In this document: piece after piece, positions 43,264-51,808 of the stretch | Layout: the number at the start of each line of letters is the position of its first letter | Position numbering within the stretch: the first letter of the stretch is position 1 | NCBI RefSeq assembly: GCF_026723765.1 | Contig: NZ_CP113524.1 | Coordinates: forward strand, 1,721,001-1,785,000 | DNA: 64,000 bases | Source of the DNA: Lacrimispora xylanolytica | GTDB taxonomy: Bacteria; Bacillota; Clostridia; Lachnospirales; Lachnospiraceae | Reading direction: 5' to 3' | The notes under the pieces: model-generated | Databases searched by the model: none | Seen by the model: only the letters and a program-made list of their open reading frames with translations | Told to the model about the DNA's origin: nothing | Made by a program: the position numbers and the translations under genes

Positions 43264-43302
43264 TATAAAAAAAGGAACGCAGTATACTTGATACTGTGCT
43301 CC
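43264..43302 (-). terminator. Terminator formed by the left inverted repeat and an external U-tract
   Basis: Read leftward, AGGAGCACAGTAT and ATACTGCGTTCCT pair (13 bp with one G-U and one mismatch, loop CAAGT), followed by seven T (43273-43267) and ATATTTT. The stem comes from the left repeat; the U-tract is outside the invertible segment. Confidence 0.75.
43277..43298 (+). repeat. Left 22-bp inverted repeat (recombination core site)
   Basis: Begins ACGCAGTATACTTGATACTG, then TG. Internally it has inverted 7-base arms around a 7-base asymmetric spacer (TACTTGA), the usual layout of a tyrosine-recombinase crossover site. It differs from the right copy at one base. Confidence 0.85.
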
Positions 43303-43330
43303 TAAATAATTGCATATTTCATCCAATTTT

Positions 43331-43359
43331 ATTATACAATATCTGTCATAAATTGTCAA
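43331..43359 (-). promoter_or_regulatory. Perfect-consensus outward promoter inside the invertible segment
   Basis: On the minus strand TTGACA (43359-43354), exactly 17 bases, TATAAT (43336-43331), start near 43324. As sequenced, transcription meets the left-repeat terminator within 60 bases. In the inverted orientation it would read through the right repeat, which has no U-tract, into the chemoreceptor gene at 44842. Confidence 0.85.
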
Positions 43360-43508
43360 ACCAGTGGATTACATGAAGAAATGCGTCTATATACACAAAT
43401 TATGCGATATTATAACGGTTCATACTATGAAATTATAGTGTTTATTGACTTATTCGCCGTCAAAGGAAACGTCATAAAAAATACTACATCAGTGAAAGGA
43501 GATTAGCA

Positions 43509-44675
43509 ATGGCACGAAGAGGAGAAAACATTTATAAACGGAAAGATGGACGTTGGGAGGGGAGGAGTCTAAATAAAAATGGAAAATATCATTATTTTTA
43601 TGCCAGAACATACAGGGAAGTTAAAGAGAAAATGAAGGATTTTAAAGAAGATAATATAAGCAAAACATCTGTAAAAAGTAATAATGCCACGGAACTTTTC
43701 CTTTGCTGGCTTACGGGAGAAGTTTCGATGCGTGTAAAGCCGTCTACATATGAGAGTTATTACCGATGTGTCTACAAACACATAATACCCTTTTTCACAA
43801 AGAAAGAACATAATAATATAACAAAAGAATCAGTTTCCAGCTTTGTAAAATACATAAGAGAAAATGATACTTTGGCAGATACGTCGAAAAAGAAAATATT
43901 TTCTATCTTTAAAATTGCTTTAAAAGAGATATTAAAAGCCTCCCCTCAACTACATGAACTTTTGGATCTTATAAAGCTGCCAAATACAGAATGTGGAGAA
44001 GTGCAGGTATTTACGACAAAAGAACAGCAGAAGATTGAACAAGGAGTGCTTAAATGTGATGATTCAAGTGCCATTGGTATAATTTTATGCTTTTATACCG
44101 GGATACGATTGGGAGAACTTTGCGCACTTAAGTGGGACGATATTGATATAGAATCAGGAACTATGTCTATTATGAGAACTGTATCCAGGATAAGAGTATT
44201 TGAGAACAATGATAGCAAAACAGCCTTACATATAGGCGTTCCAAAGAGCCGTAAATCGATCAGAAAAATCCCTCTTCCTGAATTTCTTCTGAAGCTGTTA
44301 ATTAATAGCAGTTTATATAACGGTACGAATAACTATTTTCTATTTACTGGAAATGATACTCCTTATGATCCTAGGAGGTTTCAGAATCTGTTTAAAAGAA
44401 TATTAAAGGATAATAAAATCGCTGACCGCAAATTCCATACGATCAGACACACCTTCGCCACCCGAGCCTTGGAGTTAGGGGTAGATATAAAAACCGTCAG
44501 TGAATTATTGGGACATTCCGGAGTTTCAATTACTCTTAATGTATATGCCCATTCGTTAATGGAGCATAAAAAGGCAGCCATAAGTAAATTTAACAATTTA
44601 TATATAATGAATACACAAGAAGCACCATTCGCCGTCGATTACTCCGTCTTAAATTTGGAAAGTATGTGTTTATAA
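43509..44675 (+). CDS. Tyrosine recombinase / site-specific integrase
   Basis: 388 residues. The N-terminal AP2-like arm-binding domain ([16 protein letters not shown]) is followed by a SAM-like core-binding domain and a C-terminal catalytic domain with Arg 200 (TGIRLGEL), Lys in [14 protein letters not shown], His 310-x-x-Arg 313 (HTIRH), His 336 (LGHSG) and nucleophile Tyr 346 (NVYAHS). All catalytic residues are present, so it should be active. It carries a C-terminal tail of about 30 residues. AAGGAG precedes the ATG. It is the only gene between the 22-bp inverted repeats, pointing to DNA inversion. No terminator follows, so its transcript may run into the chemoreceptor gene. Confidence 0.95.
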   Translation: MARRGENIYKRKDGRWEGRSLNKNGKYHYFYARTYREVKEKMKDFKEDNISKTSVKSNNATELFLCWLTGEVSMRVKPSTYESYYRCVYKHIIPFFTKKEHNNITKESVSSFVKYIRENDTLADTSKKKIFSIFKIALKEILKASPQLHELLDLIKLPNTECGEVQVFTTKEQQKIEQGVLKCDDSSAIGIILCFYTGIRLGELCALKWDDIDIESGTMSIMRTVSRIRVFENNDSKTALHIGVPKSRKSIRKIPLPEFLLKLLINSSLYNGTNNYFLFTGNDTPYDPRRFQNLFKRILKDNKIADRKFHTIRHTFATRALELGVDIKTVSELLGHSGVSITLNVYAHSLMEHKKAAISKFNNLYIMNTQEAPFAVDYSVLNLESMCL

Positions 44676-44693
44676 AAGGATATTCTAGTAAAA

Positions 44694-44715
44694 CGCAGTA
44701 TCAAGTATACTGCGT
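44694..44715 (-). repeat. Right 22-bp inverted repeat (recombination core site)
   Basis: Its complement begins ACGCAGTATACTTGATACTG, then CG, matching the left copy at 21 of 22 positions in opposite orientation. It lies 18 bases after the recombinase stop codon and 126 bases before the chemoreceptor ATG. Flanked by CACATC, so no U-tract follows. Confidence 0.85.
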
Positions 44716-44841
44716 CACATCAAACAGGTAAACAATATTAACATTTCTGTTAGCAGGAATCAAGAAGCATTTCAACAGGAGGAAGAGGAAATACAATACT
44801 ACGTTTCCTGAGTAGGTAAATAACTAAGAGGAGAAAAAGTC

Positions 44842-46920
44842 ATGTCTGAACGTAAGAAAAAAAGGAAAAGTAATGAAGAAAGCAGTTCTTCTGGTGCCAA
44901 GGCCAAAGCAACTGGCCTAAAAAGTCTACTGGCTAAAATTCTTATTTTTATAGGAGTTCCAGTCGTCTTATCCTATTGTATCGTGGGGCTTATTTTACTG
45001 AATCTGGTGCGGGTGAATGTGGATCAGCTGACAGAGGAGAAGCTGGAGGCAAAATCAGAGACAGCTTCCATTGAGATGGAGAAATTTTTCGACCGGTATA
45101 GAAACAGTGCCGATCAGCTCTCCAAAAGTGTGCAGATACAAAAATTATTTACAGACTTAAAGCCAGGTACTAAAATCCAGGATAGTCAGGATTTTGCAGA
45201 TGTAATCCAGTCATTGAAAAACAATAGTGATACGGATCAGGAAAATATTCTTAGCATCTGGATTTCTGATTTTGACAGCAGCCAGCTTGCACAATCCAAT
45301 GGGTTTGTATCCGATGCAGACTATCAGATATCAGATCGGCCCTGGTACCAGACATTGTTAAAAGAACAGAAAACAGTAATGACGGAGCCCTATGAAGATT
45401 TTACCACAAAGGCCCAGATCGTAAGCATCATATCCCCTGTGTATTCAGGAAATGGCGGTCAGATCGTAGGAGCAGTAGGCATTGATTTTTCCTTGGATGG
45501 ACTTAAAAAGACCATCGGTTCTTATCAGCTTGGAAATACCGGATTTTACATAGTTACTTCCGCAGACGGACAGATCATCTATCATCCCAAGGAGGAGATG
45601 ATCAATAAGAAGGTCAGCGAACAGGATATGTCTGATGGCATTAAACAGGCACTTTTAACTTCTTTAGAAGGTAAAATTCAGTATGCTTCCCATGGAGTAG
45701 AGGTACACGGATATGTAAGTAAGATTGGTGATACCGGCTGGATGGTAGCAACAGGACTTCCCTTAAAAGAGTTTTATAGTGAGTATAATAAGATTACTGC
45801 TGCAATGGCCGTTATATTCCTGATTGCAGTATCCCTGGTAGTGGGAATGATCTTCCTTGTATCAAAGGGAATTGTTGCACCATTAAAGGCACTGACCAAT
45901 ACCGCGAATCAGATTGCAGATGGAAGGCTTGATATATCAGCAGATGTCAAATCTCAGGATGAGACGGGACAGCTTGCCAATGCCTTAAACCGTACGGTGG
46001 TCCAGCTAAACCGCTACATTGGATATATAAAGGAAATCACCTCTGTTCTTGAAACCATGGCAAGAGGAGATATCAAAATAGATCTGGAACAGGATTATGC
46101 AGGAGAGTTTCAGCCGATTAAAGAAGCGTTGTTACAGATATCTCATTCCTTAAATCAAACTCTCACAGCCATAAAAATTACGGCCGATCAGGTGAATACT
46201 GGAGCAGAGCAGGTTTCCTCTGCAGCCCAGGCCCTTGCTTCTGGATCTACGGAACAAGCGGCTACTGTAGAGGAGCTGAGCGCTTCTATTATCAGCATTT
46301 CCATGCAGGCAGAACAGAATGCAGAGAATGTAAGAAAGGCTTCCGATTATGTTCGCCAGGCTGGAGACGGTCTGACAGAAAGCAATCATCATATGAAAAG
46401 GCTTAACGCAGCTATGGATGAAATCAGTCAGGCTTCTGAGAAAATATCAAGCATCACTAAGGTGATTGAGGACATTGCTTTCCAGACAAATATACTTGCA
46501 CTAAATGCTGCGGTGGAGGCAGCCAGAGCAGGCGAAGCAGGTAAGGGATTTGCAGTGGTTGCCGATGAAGTCAGAAATCTTGCTGCAAAATCAGCAGAGG
46601 CAGCCAAACAGACCTCGGAACTGATCGGACTTTCTACCGTTACAGTAACAGAAGGCGAGAAAATGGCTGCTGAGACCTCAGAAACTCTTCAGGATGTAGC
46701 ATTAAAATCACAGCTGGTAGTAGAAGTGATTCAAGAGATTGACAAAGCCTCCTCGGATCAGGCCGCCTCTATCAGTCAGATTAATCAGGGACTTTCCCAG
46801 GTGTCTGCTGTAGTTCAGACCAATGCAGCTACTGCAGAAGAAAGCTCTGCATCCAGTGAGGAGCTTGCAGCCCAGGCCCAGGTTCTTAATAATGAAGTGA
46901 GCAAATTTGTTCTCTATTAA
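44842..46920 (+). CDS. Methyl-accepting chemotaxis protein with amino-acid-type dCache sensor, second of three
   Basis: 692 residues: basic cytoplasmic N-tail, helix (about 30-55), an extracellular double Cache domain, second helix (about 320-345), HAMP and a signalling hairpin with the tip [23 protein letters not shown]. The sensor contains Y-x4-R-x-W-Y ([10 protein letters not shown]) and a later Asp in VGIDFSLD, the residue set I recall as the amino-acid-binding dCache motif; an amino-acid ligand is therefore likely. The ATG follows AAGAGGAG. No convincing promoter was found between the recombinase gene and this start, suggesting that expression depends on the invertible segment. Confidence 0.94.
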   Translation: MSERKKKRKSNEESSSSGAKAKATGLKSLLAKILIFIGVPVVLSYCIVGLILLNLVRVNVDQLTEEKLEAKSETASIEMEKFFDRYRNSADQLSKSVQIQKLFTDLKPGTKIQDSQDFADVIQSLKNNSDTDQENILSIWISDFDSSQLAQSNGFVSDADYQISDRPWYQTLLKEQKTVMTEPYEDFTTKAQIVSIISPVYSGNGGQIVGAVGIDFSLDGLKKTIGSYQLGNTGFYIVTSADGQIIYHPKEEMINKKVSEQDMSDGIKQALLTSLEGKIQYASHGVEVHGYVSKIGDTGWMVATGLPLKEFYSEYNKITAAMAVIFLIAVSLVVGMIFLVSKGIVAPLKALTNTANQIADGRLDISADVKSQDETGQLANALNRTVVQLNRYIGYIKEITSVLETMARGDIKIDLEQDYAGEFQPIKEALLQISHSLNQTLTAIKITADQVNTGAEQVSSAAQALASGSTEQAATVEELSASIISISMQAEQNAENVRKASDYVRQAGDGLTESNHHMKRLNAAMDEISQASEKISSITKVIEDIAFQTNILALNAAVEAARAGEAGKGFAVVADEVRNLAAKSAEAAKQTSELIGLSTVTVTEGEKMAAETSETLQDVALKSQLVVEVIQEIDKASSDQAASISQINQGLSQVSAVVQTNAATAEESSASSEELAAQAQVLNNEVSKFVLY

Positions 46921-46968
46921 GTATAGGGAGACAAAAAGTAAATAGAGCAATTGAGTAAAAATATCAAG

Positions 46969-47004
46969 AAAACGCCGGTCAGATGGATTTGGACCAGGCG
47001 TTTT
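46969..47004 (+). terminator. Terminator after chemoreceptor 2
   Basis: AAAACGCC-GGTC / GACC-A-GGCGTTTT stem with a one-base bulge, followed by TTTTCC. Confidence 0.65.
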
Positions 47005-47080
47005 CCTGTGTTTATAAGAGTTTTTTATTAATGTTGCTTTAAATGTGTGTAAATTGCATGTCGAATACAAAAGAGTTCAG

Positions 47081-47109
47081 TTGCCGAAATTTGCCATTTA
47101 TGGTATACT
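47081..47109 (+). promoter_or_regulatory. Promoter of chemoreceptor 3 with structured leader
   Basis: TTGCCG (47081-47086), 17-bp spacer, extended TGG-TATACT (-10 at 47104-47109). A leader of about 170 bases follows, with a TGACAG...CTGTCA hairpin around AGGAAACC (about 47187-47211) and a GAAAAAC...GTTTTTG hairpin. I could not match it to a known riboswitch. The 364-base gap 46921-47284 contains no gene. Confidence 0.5.
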
Positions 47110-47284
47110 ATGCAAAATACAAGTCGAAAAACATAGTACGATAGTTTTTGATACCGTAAAAATACTTCTTGATCCGGATGAACTATGACAGCAGGAAACC
47201 AGCCTGTCACAGATGCTTCCGCCAGAAAATGAGGGTGTTAAAAATGAGGGAGGCTTTTCGGTTATACTAAGGAGGCATAGAATC

Positions 47285-49228
47285 GTGAAGTATTTAAAAA
47301 ACAAGCTATTACTTTTTATTTCATTATTATTAGGTTTTACCGTCATATTTCTGACTACCATTTCTTCTTTTCTTTATTATAATAGTTCCATGAAAGAAGC
47401 AAAAAAGAATTCCTCATATCTTGCGGCAGCGTATCAGCAGGGGATTGATTCTGTGCTGAATATTTACCGCAGTGAACTTAGTATCACTGCTTCCAAAGGG
47501 TTTCTGACCGATGGGAAGACATCTACCGCCGATCAGAAGCTCCTTCTGAGTGAAGAGGCAGCGGCAGCGGGCTTTGACTACATAACCATTGCAGATTCCA
47601 AGGGAACCAATGATAAGGGAGACCAGATCGCAGACCAGGAATTCTTTAAGCAGGCAGCGAACGGGGTAACCTATATCTCTAATCCATTTGTAAATTCAGA
47701 GAATAAGCTTGTTCTTTATATCGGAGCGCCTATTGGTAATACGGGGAAGGTTTTATACGGAGCATTGCCATACCAGACCATTATGGATGGCTTGACAAAG
47801 ATTAAAGTGGGTGAAAGTGGATACGCCTTTGTCGTTGACCGCAATGGAGTCACCGTCGTTCATCCAAACCCCGATGATGTAACTAATCCCAAGGATTATA
47901 TCGAACTTGCAAAGAAAGATTCCTCTTATATCCCTACATCAAAGATATTTAAACAGATGATGGAAGGAAACACAGGGACGGGATTTAGCTTTTATAAAGG
48001 GGCCCGCCGTTTAGTAGGCTTCACTCCATTAAGCGGTCCGGAAGGCTGGAATGTTGCAGTTACCATGCCAGTGACTCAGATTGAAGGAGCAGTACGTTTT
48101 ACCATAGTAATGTGTGCCTTAACTGGAATCGCCCTTATTTTGTTGGCTATTTTAATCACCCGTATCTTTGCCAATAAGATTACAGAGCCTATTGTATTGG
48201 CGACACGCCGAATTGAGAAGCTGGCAGAGGGAGACTTACTTTTAGAGGTACCTGAGACAGGCGGAAAGGATGAGATCGCCCGGCTTCTACTGGCACTTCA
48301 AAATACCATCTGCGGACTGCGCACTTATATATCAGATATTTCAGCAGTGTTACATGGAGTGGCTACCAAGGATTTAACAATCAGTAGTGAAGTCCAGTAT
48401 AAGGGTGATTTTGTTCCCATTCAAAACGCATTGGAGCAGATACTTAATTCTCTTAACACTACCCTTTTCCACATAGCGGAATCCACAGATCAGGTAAGAT
48501 GCAGCTCGGAACAGGTGGCTTTAACTGGTAGAAATCTTGCAGAAAATTCAGCAGAGCAGGCAGCGACTACAGAAGCACTTACCAATTCCTTAGAGATGGT
48601 ATCCAGTTATATTAAGGAAAATGCACAGCACTCTCTGTCCATGAAAGATGCTACGGAATCCGCACTTTTGGAGACTCAAAGAGGCAATGAGGAGATGGAA
48701 CGGCTGTTACAGTCCATGGCTAACATTGATGAGTTTTCCAAACGAATTCAAAGTATAGTTAAGATTATCGATGATATTGCATTTCAGACCAACATATTGG
48801 CTTTAAATGCTGCGGTAGAGGCAGCCCGTGCAGGAGATGCCGGAAAAGGCTTCTCTGTAGTGGCAGATGAGGTCCGTCAGCTTGCATCAAAGAGTGCGGA
48901 TGCAGCAAAGCAGACGACAGACTTGATCCACAGCACTATAGAATCTGTGGCACAGGGGAAACAGAATACGGAACAGACAGCAGGTGTATTTAAGACCATA
49001 GTGGAGCAGACCGGCAGTATCAATACTTTGGTTGCCAAAATCTCCGAATCCTTAGAAAATCAGTCCAACCGCGTCACAGAGCTTGAGGAGGGAATGCAAA
49101 GGATTTCCATGGTTACCCAGGCAAACTCAGCAACAGCAGAAGAGAGTGCTGCAACCAGCGGGGATTTGTTAAACCAGATGCAGCAGCTTAAGGAATTAAT
49201 TGAAGAGTTCCGCATTAAAAACTCATAA
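47285..49228 (+). CDS. Methyl-accepting chemotaxis protein (Cache sensor), third of three
   Basis: 647 residues from GTG 47285, which has AAGGAGG nine bases upstream and places the first helix ([19 protein letters not shown]) at the very N-terminus, as expected. Extracellular Cache domain ([46 protein letters not shown]), second helix (about 275-300), HAMP, and signalling tip [40 protein letters not shown]. Sensor architecture is closest to chemoreceptor 1, without the Y-x4-R-x-W-Y motif of chemoreceptor 2. Ligand unknown. Confidence 0.94.
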   Translation: MKYLKNKLLLFISLLLGFTVIFLTTISSFLYYNSSMKEAKKNSSYLAAAYQQGIDSVLNIYRSELSITASKGFLTDGKTSTADQKLLLSEEAAAAGFDYITIADSKGTNDKGDQIADQEFFKQAANGVTYISNPFVNSENKLVLYIGAPIGNTGKVLYGALPYQTIMDGLTKIKVGESGYAFVVDRNGVTVVHPNPDDVTNPKDYIELAKKDSSYIPTSKIFKQMMEGNTGTGFSFYKGARRLVGFTPLSGPEGWNVAVTMPVTQIEGAVRFTIVMCALTGIALILLAILITRIFANKITEPIVLATRRIEKLAEGDLLLEVPETGGKDEIARLLLALQNTICGLRTYISDISAVLHGVATKDLTISSEVQYKGDFVPIQNALEQILNSLNTTLFHIAESTDQVRCSSEQVALTGRNLAENSAEQAATTEALTNSLEMVSSYIKENAQHSLSMKDATESALLETQRGNEEMERLLQSMANIDEFSKRIQSIVKIIDDIAFQTNILALNAAVEAARAGDAGKGFSVVADEVRQLASKSADAAKQTTDLIHSTIESVAQGKQNTEQTAGVFKTIVEQTGSINTLVAKISESLENQSNRVTELEEGMQRISMVTQANSATAEESAATSGDLLNQMQQLKELIEEFRIKNS

Positions 49229-49249
49229 TAAGACCGATATAGATAGCAT

Positions 49250-49286
49250 AATCTCTCTGTAAGCAGCCATTGTTTACAGAGAGATT
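49250..49286 (+). terminator. Terminator after chemoreceptor 3
   Basis: AATCTCTCTGTAA / TTACAGAGAGATT perfect 13-bp stem, followed by TTAATAAG (weak U-tract). Confidence 0.7.
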
Positions 49287-49399
49287 TTAATAAGAAGAGA
49301 ACGGGAATATAGTTCTAAAATTTTCTATTTAAAGTAAGGATTTAATAAAGTGAATTTTTGTTGCTCATTTCCTGGTAAAATTTAATTCATAAAAAAATA

Positions 49400-49428
49400 T
49401 TGACAAATACAAGAGGTCACAGTATAGT
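49400..49428 (+). promoter_or_regulatory. Promoter of the cysteine-importer leader
   Basis: TTGACA (49400-49405), exact 17-bp spacer, TATAGT (49423-49428); start near 49435, about 30 bases before the leader-peptide ATG. Confidence 0.85.
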
Positions 49429-49465
49429 AAACATATATATATAGTATGAATAAGGAGATTAGGAT

Positions 49466-49597
49466 ATGAAGATGAGCTGCAAACAGAACAAGAATCAACT
49501 GATGAAGTGTTGCTGTTGCTGTAGATGCTTCTTAAGAAGAGATACAGCTTATTTGTGTGCGCATCGATATCTGAAATCCTCAAATTTATCTTGTTAA
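49466..49597 (+). CDS. Cysteine-rich 43-residue leader peptide of the cysteine importer
   Basis: ATG 49466 has AAGGAG eight bases upstream and the frame ends at TAA 49595-49597. The peptide begins MKMSCKQNKNQLMK, then has five consecutive Cys (codons 15-19, TGT/TGC alternating), Arg, and a sixth Cys (21). Two more lie at 31 and at the final position 43, giving nine Cys in 43 residues. It sits between a good promoter and an intrinsic terminator that precedes the importer genes. This matches amino-acid attenuator leaders, where scarcity of the cognate charged tRNA stalls the ribosome at the codon run. It has no features of a secreted or structural protein. Confidence 0.75.
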   Translation: MKMSCKQNKNQLMKCCCCCRCFLRRDTAYLCAHRYLKSSNLSC

Positions 49598-49612
49598 AGA
49601 GAAAATAGATGG

Positions 49613-49650
49613 AAGGAAGCAGGTATGTCGTGTACCTGCTTCCTTTTTAT
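49613..49650 (+). terminator. Attenuator terminator between leader peptide and cysteine importer
   Basis: AAGGAAGCAGGTA / TACCTGCTTCCTT perfect 13-bp stem, 7-base loop, then TTTAT (five T in a row counting the stem end). The leader-ORF segment TGCTTCTT (49526-49533), right after the Cys codons, can pair with the left arm AAGGAAGCA and is a candidate antiterminator strand. Confidence 0.85.
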
Positions 49651-49677
49651 GAATAACAATCAGGGAGGAAGGATTTT

Positions 49678-49722
49678 ATGAGTCAGAGATTAAAGAAAGG
49701 AAACGAATATCATGGATTTTGA
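49678..49722 (+). CDS. 14-residue ORF overlapping the first permease start
   Basis: ATG 49678 with a strong GGGAGGAAGG site encodes MSQRLKKGNEYHGF and stops at 49720-49722, eight bases inside the permease gene in another frame. The permease itself has only a weaker AAAGGAAAC site. Translation of this mini-ORF may couple ribosomes to the permease start. It could also be a chance ORF. Confidence 0.4.
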   Translation: MSQRLKKGNEYHGF

Positions 49723-50392
49723 ATTCATTCGTGCCAATGCACCGTTATACGTGGAAGCGGCAGGAATTACACTCCGAATCTCCTTTCTTGGGATTCTGCT
49801 TTCAACTGTGATCGGGCTTTTGTGCAGCCTTGTAAAAGTATTTAAGATACCGGTGCTGGGCCTTTTGGTAAATGCTTACATAGAAATATCCAGAAATACA
49901 CCGCTCCTCATCCAGTTATTCTTTTTATACTTCGGGCTGCCAAAGCTGGGTATCGTGTTAAGCTCAGAGGGGTGTGCCATAACTGGTCTGGCCTTTTTGG
50001 GAGGCAGCTATATGGCAGAGGCGTTTCGTACAGGAATCGAGCAGGTGCCTAAGATTCAATCAGAATCAGGCTTAAGCCTGGGGCTTACCAAGGGTCAGGT
50101 ATTTAAACATATCATTCTGCCGCAGGCCATAGCCACCTCAGTACCTGTATTTTGTGCCAACATTATTTTCCTGATTAAGGAAACCTCAGTATTCAGTGCC
50201 GTAGCCCTTGCGGATCTGATGTTTGTGGCAAAGGACTTAATTGGGATCTATTACAAAACAGATGAAGCATTGTTTATGCTGGTAACGGCTTATCTGATCA
50301 TTCTTCTGCCAATATCCTTACTCTGTTCCTGGGTAGAAAGGAGGGTCCGTTATGCAGAATTTGGGAATTCAAGTGCTGTTCCAGGGAAATAA
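49712..50392 (+). CDS. Polar amino acid ABC permease 1 (cysteine importer)
   Basis: 226 residues, HisM/GlnP family: GITLRISFLGILLSTVIGLLCSLVKV, ISRNTPLLIQLFFLYFGLPKLG and the EAA loop QSESGLSLGLTKGQVFKHIILPQAI. About five helices. It pairs with the next permease as a heterodimer, importing a polar amino acid. Cysteine/cystine is inferred from the Cys-rich leader and the CjaA-like binding protein in the same operon. Its 3' end overlaps the next gene by 41 bases. Confidence 0.93.
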   Translation: MDFEFIRANAPLYVEAAGITLRISFLGILLSTVIGLLCSLVKVFKIPVLGLLVNAYIEISRNTPLLIQLFFLYFGLPKLGIVLSSEGCAITGLAFLGGSYMAEAFRTGIEQVPKIQSESGLSLGLTKGQVFKHIILPQAIATSVPVFCANIIFLIKETSVFSAVALADLMFVAKDLIGIYYKTDEALFMLVTAYLIILLPISLLCSWVERRVRYAEFGNSSAVPGK

Positions 50393-51029
50393 CTTTTTAA
50401 GACTTTGCGGAGGGCTTTGGGAATCTTTACGGATTGCCGTAATCTCCATGGCACTTTCCATTGTTCTTGGAATGCTTCTTGGAATTGTAATGACCAGCCC
50501 GAAAAAACCAATACGGTTTGTTTGCAGGCTCTATCTTGAGGTTGTGAGAATCATGCCTCAGCTGGTTCTTTTGTTCCTGGTCTACTTCGGCGCTGCAAAG
50601 CATTGGAATATTAATCTTTCTGGCTCCTTTGCCGCTGTCATTGTGTTTACCTTCTGGGGTGCGGCAGAGATGGGCGATCTGGTAAGAAGTGCTCTCCAGT
50701 CCATTCCAGTTCATCAGTACCAAAGCGGCTTTGGCCTAGGTATGACTAAGCTGCAGGTTTACCGGTATATCATTATCCCACAGACTGTGCGGAGACTTCT
50801 TCCATCGGTGATGAACCTCTTAACGAGAATGATAAAAACCACGTCTTTGGTGGTGCTCATAGGAGTCATTGAGGTAGTAAAGGTTGGAAAACAGATCATC
50901 GACGCATCCAGGTATACGGTTCCTGATGCAGCTCTTTGGGTCTACGGAGTCATTTTTATTATGTATTTTGCAATCTGTTTCCCATTTTCCAGAGCAGCAG
51001 CAATGCTAGATAAAAAAATAAAGGATTGA
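50352..51029 (+). CDS. Polar amino acid ABC permease 2 (cysteine importer)
   Basis: 225 residues, same family: [46 protein letters not shown] and EAA loop [26 protein letters not shown]. It begins inside the previous gene, with AAGGAGGG seven bases before ATG 50352. The 41-base overlap in a different frame is unusually long and implies strong translational coupling. Heterodimer partner of permease 1. Confidence 0.93.
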   Translation: MQNLGIQVLFQGNNFLRLCGGLWESLRIAVISMALSIVLGMLLGIVMTSPKKPIRFVCRLYLEVVRIMPQLVLLFLVYFGAAKHWNINLSGSFAAVIVFTFWGAAEMGDLVRSALQSIPVHQYQSGFGLGMTKLQVYRYIIIPQTVRRLLPSVMNLLTRMIKTTSLVVLIGVIEVVKVGKQIIDASRYTVPDAALWVYGVIFIMYFAICFPFSRAAAMLDKKIKD

Positions 51030-51034
51030 TAAAT

Positions 51035-51787
51035 ATGAAGCAGGAAGTAATATTAACAACGGAACATCTGAAGAAATCATATGAGAACGGGCAGCCTGTT
51101 TTAAAAGATATCTCCTTTTCTTTGGAAAAAGGAGAAGTCGTCGTCGTTGTAGGCCCTTCCGGATGCGGAAAAAGTACCTTTTTACGATGTCTTAACATGC
51201 TGGAGCCCATTGATTCCGGTACCATCCGGTTTAAGGATGAGGTAATTGAAAGTGACAGAAAGGATGCCTATTCCATTCGTCAGAAAATAGGAATGGTATT
51301 TCAAAGCTATGATTTGTTTCCTCATCTCACTATTTTAGGCAACATTCTCTTAGCACCCTCAAAGGTTCAAAAAAGAGAGAAGCAGGAATTGATCAAAGAG
51401 GCCGAACAGCTTTTAGCGAGAGTCGGGCTTTTGGATAAAAAAGATGCATACCCAAGGCAGCTATCCGGCGGTCAGAAGCAAAGAGTAGCCATTGTAAGAG
51501 CGCTGATCATGCATCCGGAGATTCTGCTCCTTGATGAAATTACAGCGGCTCTCGACCCTGAGATGGTAAGAGAGGTGTTGCAGGTAGTATTAGAGCTGGC
51601 AAAAGACGGAATGACCATGGTCATCGTTACCCATGAGATGGAATTTGCCAAAGCAGTGTCAGACCGGGTTCTGTTTATGGACCAGGGGCTGGTGGTGGAA
51701 GAGGGAAAACCAGAGGAATTCTTTGCTTCCCCCCAGACAGAGCGAGCCAAACAGTTTTTAAATACGTTTCATTATGAAGCGGTATAA
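51035..51787 (+). CDS. Polar amino acid ABC ATPase (cysteine importer)
   Basis: 250 residues from ATG 51035 (a TTG at 51026 overlaps the permease stop and is less likely). Walker [10 protein letters not shown] (about 36-44), Q-loop [12 protein letters not shown], signature LSGGQKQR, Walker [15 protein letters not shown] and H-loop VTHEM, all typical of GlnQ/HisP/TcyC ATPases. Energises the importer. It is followed 21 bases later by the binding-protein gene. Confidence 0.95.
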   Translation: MKQEVILTTEHLKKSYENGQPVLKDISFSLEKGEVVVVVGPSGCGKSTFLRCLNMLEPIDSGTIRFKDEVIESDRKDAYSIRQKIGMVFQSYDLFPHLTILGNILLAPSKVQKREKQELIKEAEQLLARVGLLDKKDAYPRQLSGGQKQRVAIVRALIMHPEILLLDEITAALDPEMVREVLQVVLELAKDGMTMVIVTHEMEFAKAVSDRVLFMDQGLVVEEGKPEEFFASPQTERAKQFLNTFHYEAV

Positions 51788-51808
51788 ATAAAAAAGGAGG
51801 ATATCATT

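Larger units (their letters stand above)
43277..44715. mobile_element. Putative invertible segment carrying its own tyrosine recombinase
   Basis: A 1.44-kb segment bounded by 22-bp inverted repeats. It contains one gene, a tyrosine recombinase, and a perfect outward-facing promoter near its left end. There is no cargo, excisionase or relaxase, so it does not look like an ordinary integrative element. The arrangement is that of a phase-variation switch: inversion would swing the promoter from the left (terminated) to the right (chemoreceptor 2). Excision is a less likely alternative because the asymmetric spacers are inverted, not direct. Confidence 0.6.

Noticed and set aside
43452-44636. ATTCGCCGTC occurs at 43452-43461 and, in direct orientation, at 44627-44636, near both ends of the recombinase gene; possible att direct repeat.
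   Set aside because: A 10-base repeat is expected by chance in 64 kb, and the right copy lies inside the recombinase coding region. The 22-bp inverted repeats explain the locus better.
43509-44675. Integrase as evidence of a prophage or conjugative element.
   Set aside because: No structural, replication, relaxase, excisionase or cargo genes adjoin it, and flanking genes are ordinary chromosomal ones.
44716-44841. Possible promoter for chemoreceptor 2 between the right repeat and the ATG.
   Set aside because: Only weak A/T-rich hexamers at poor spacing were found; none approaches the quality of the promoters elsewhere in this region.
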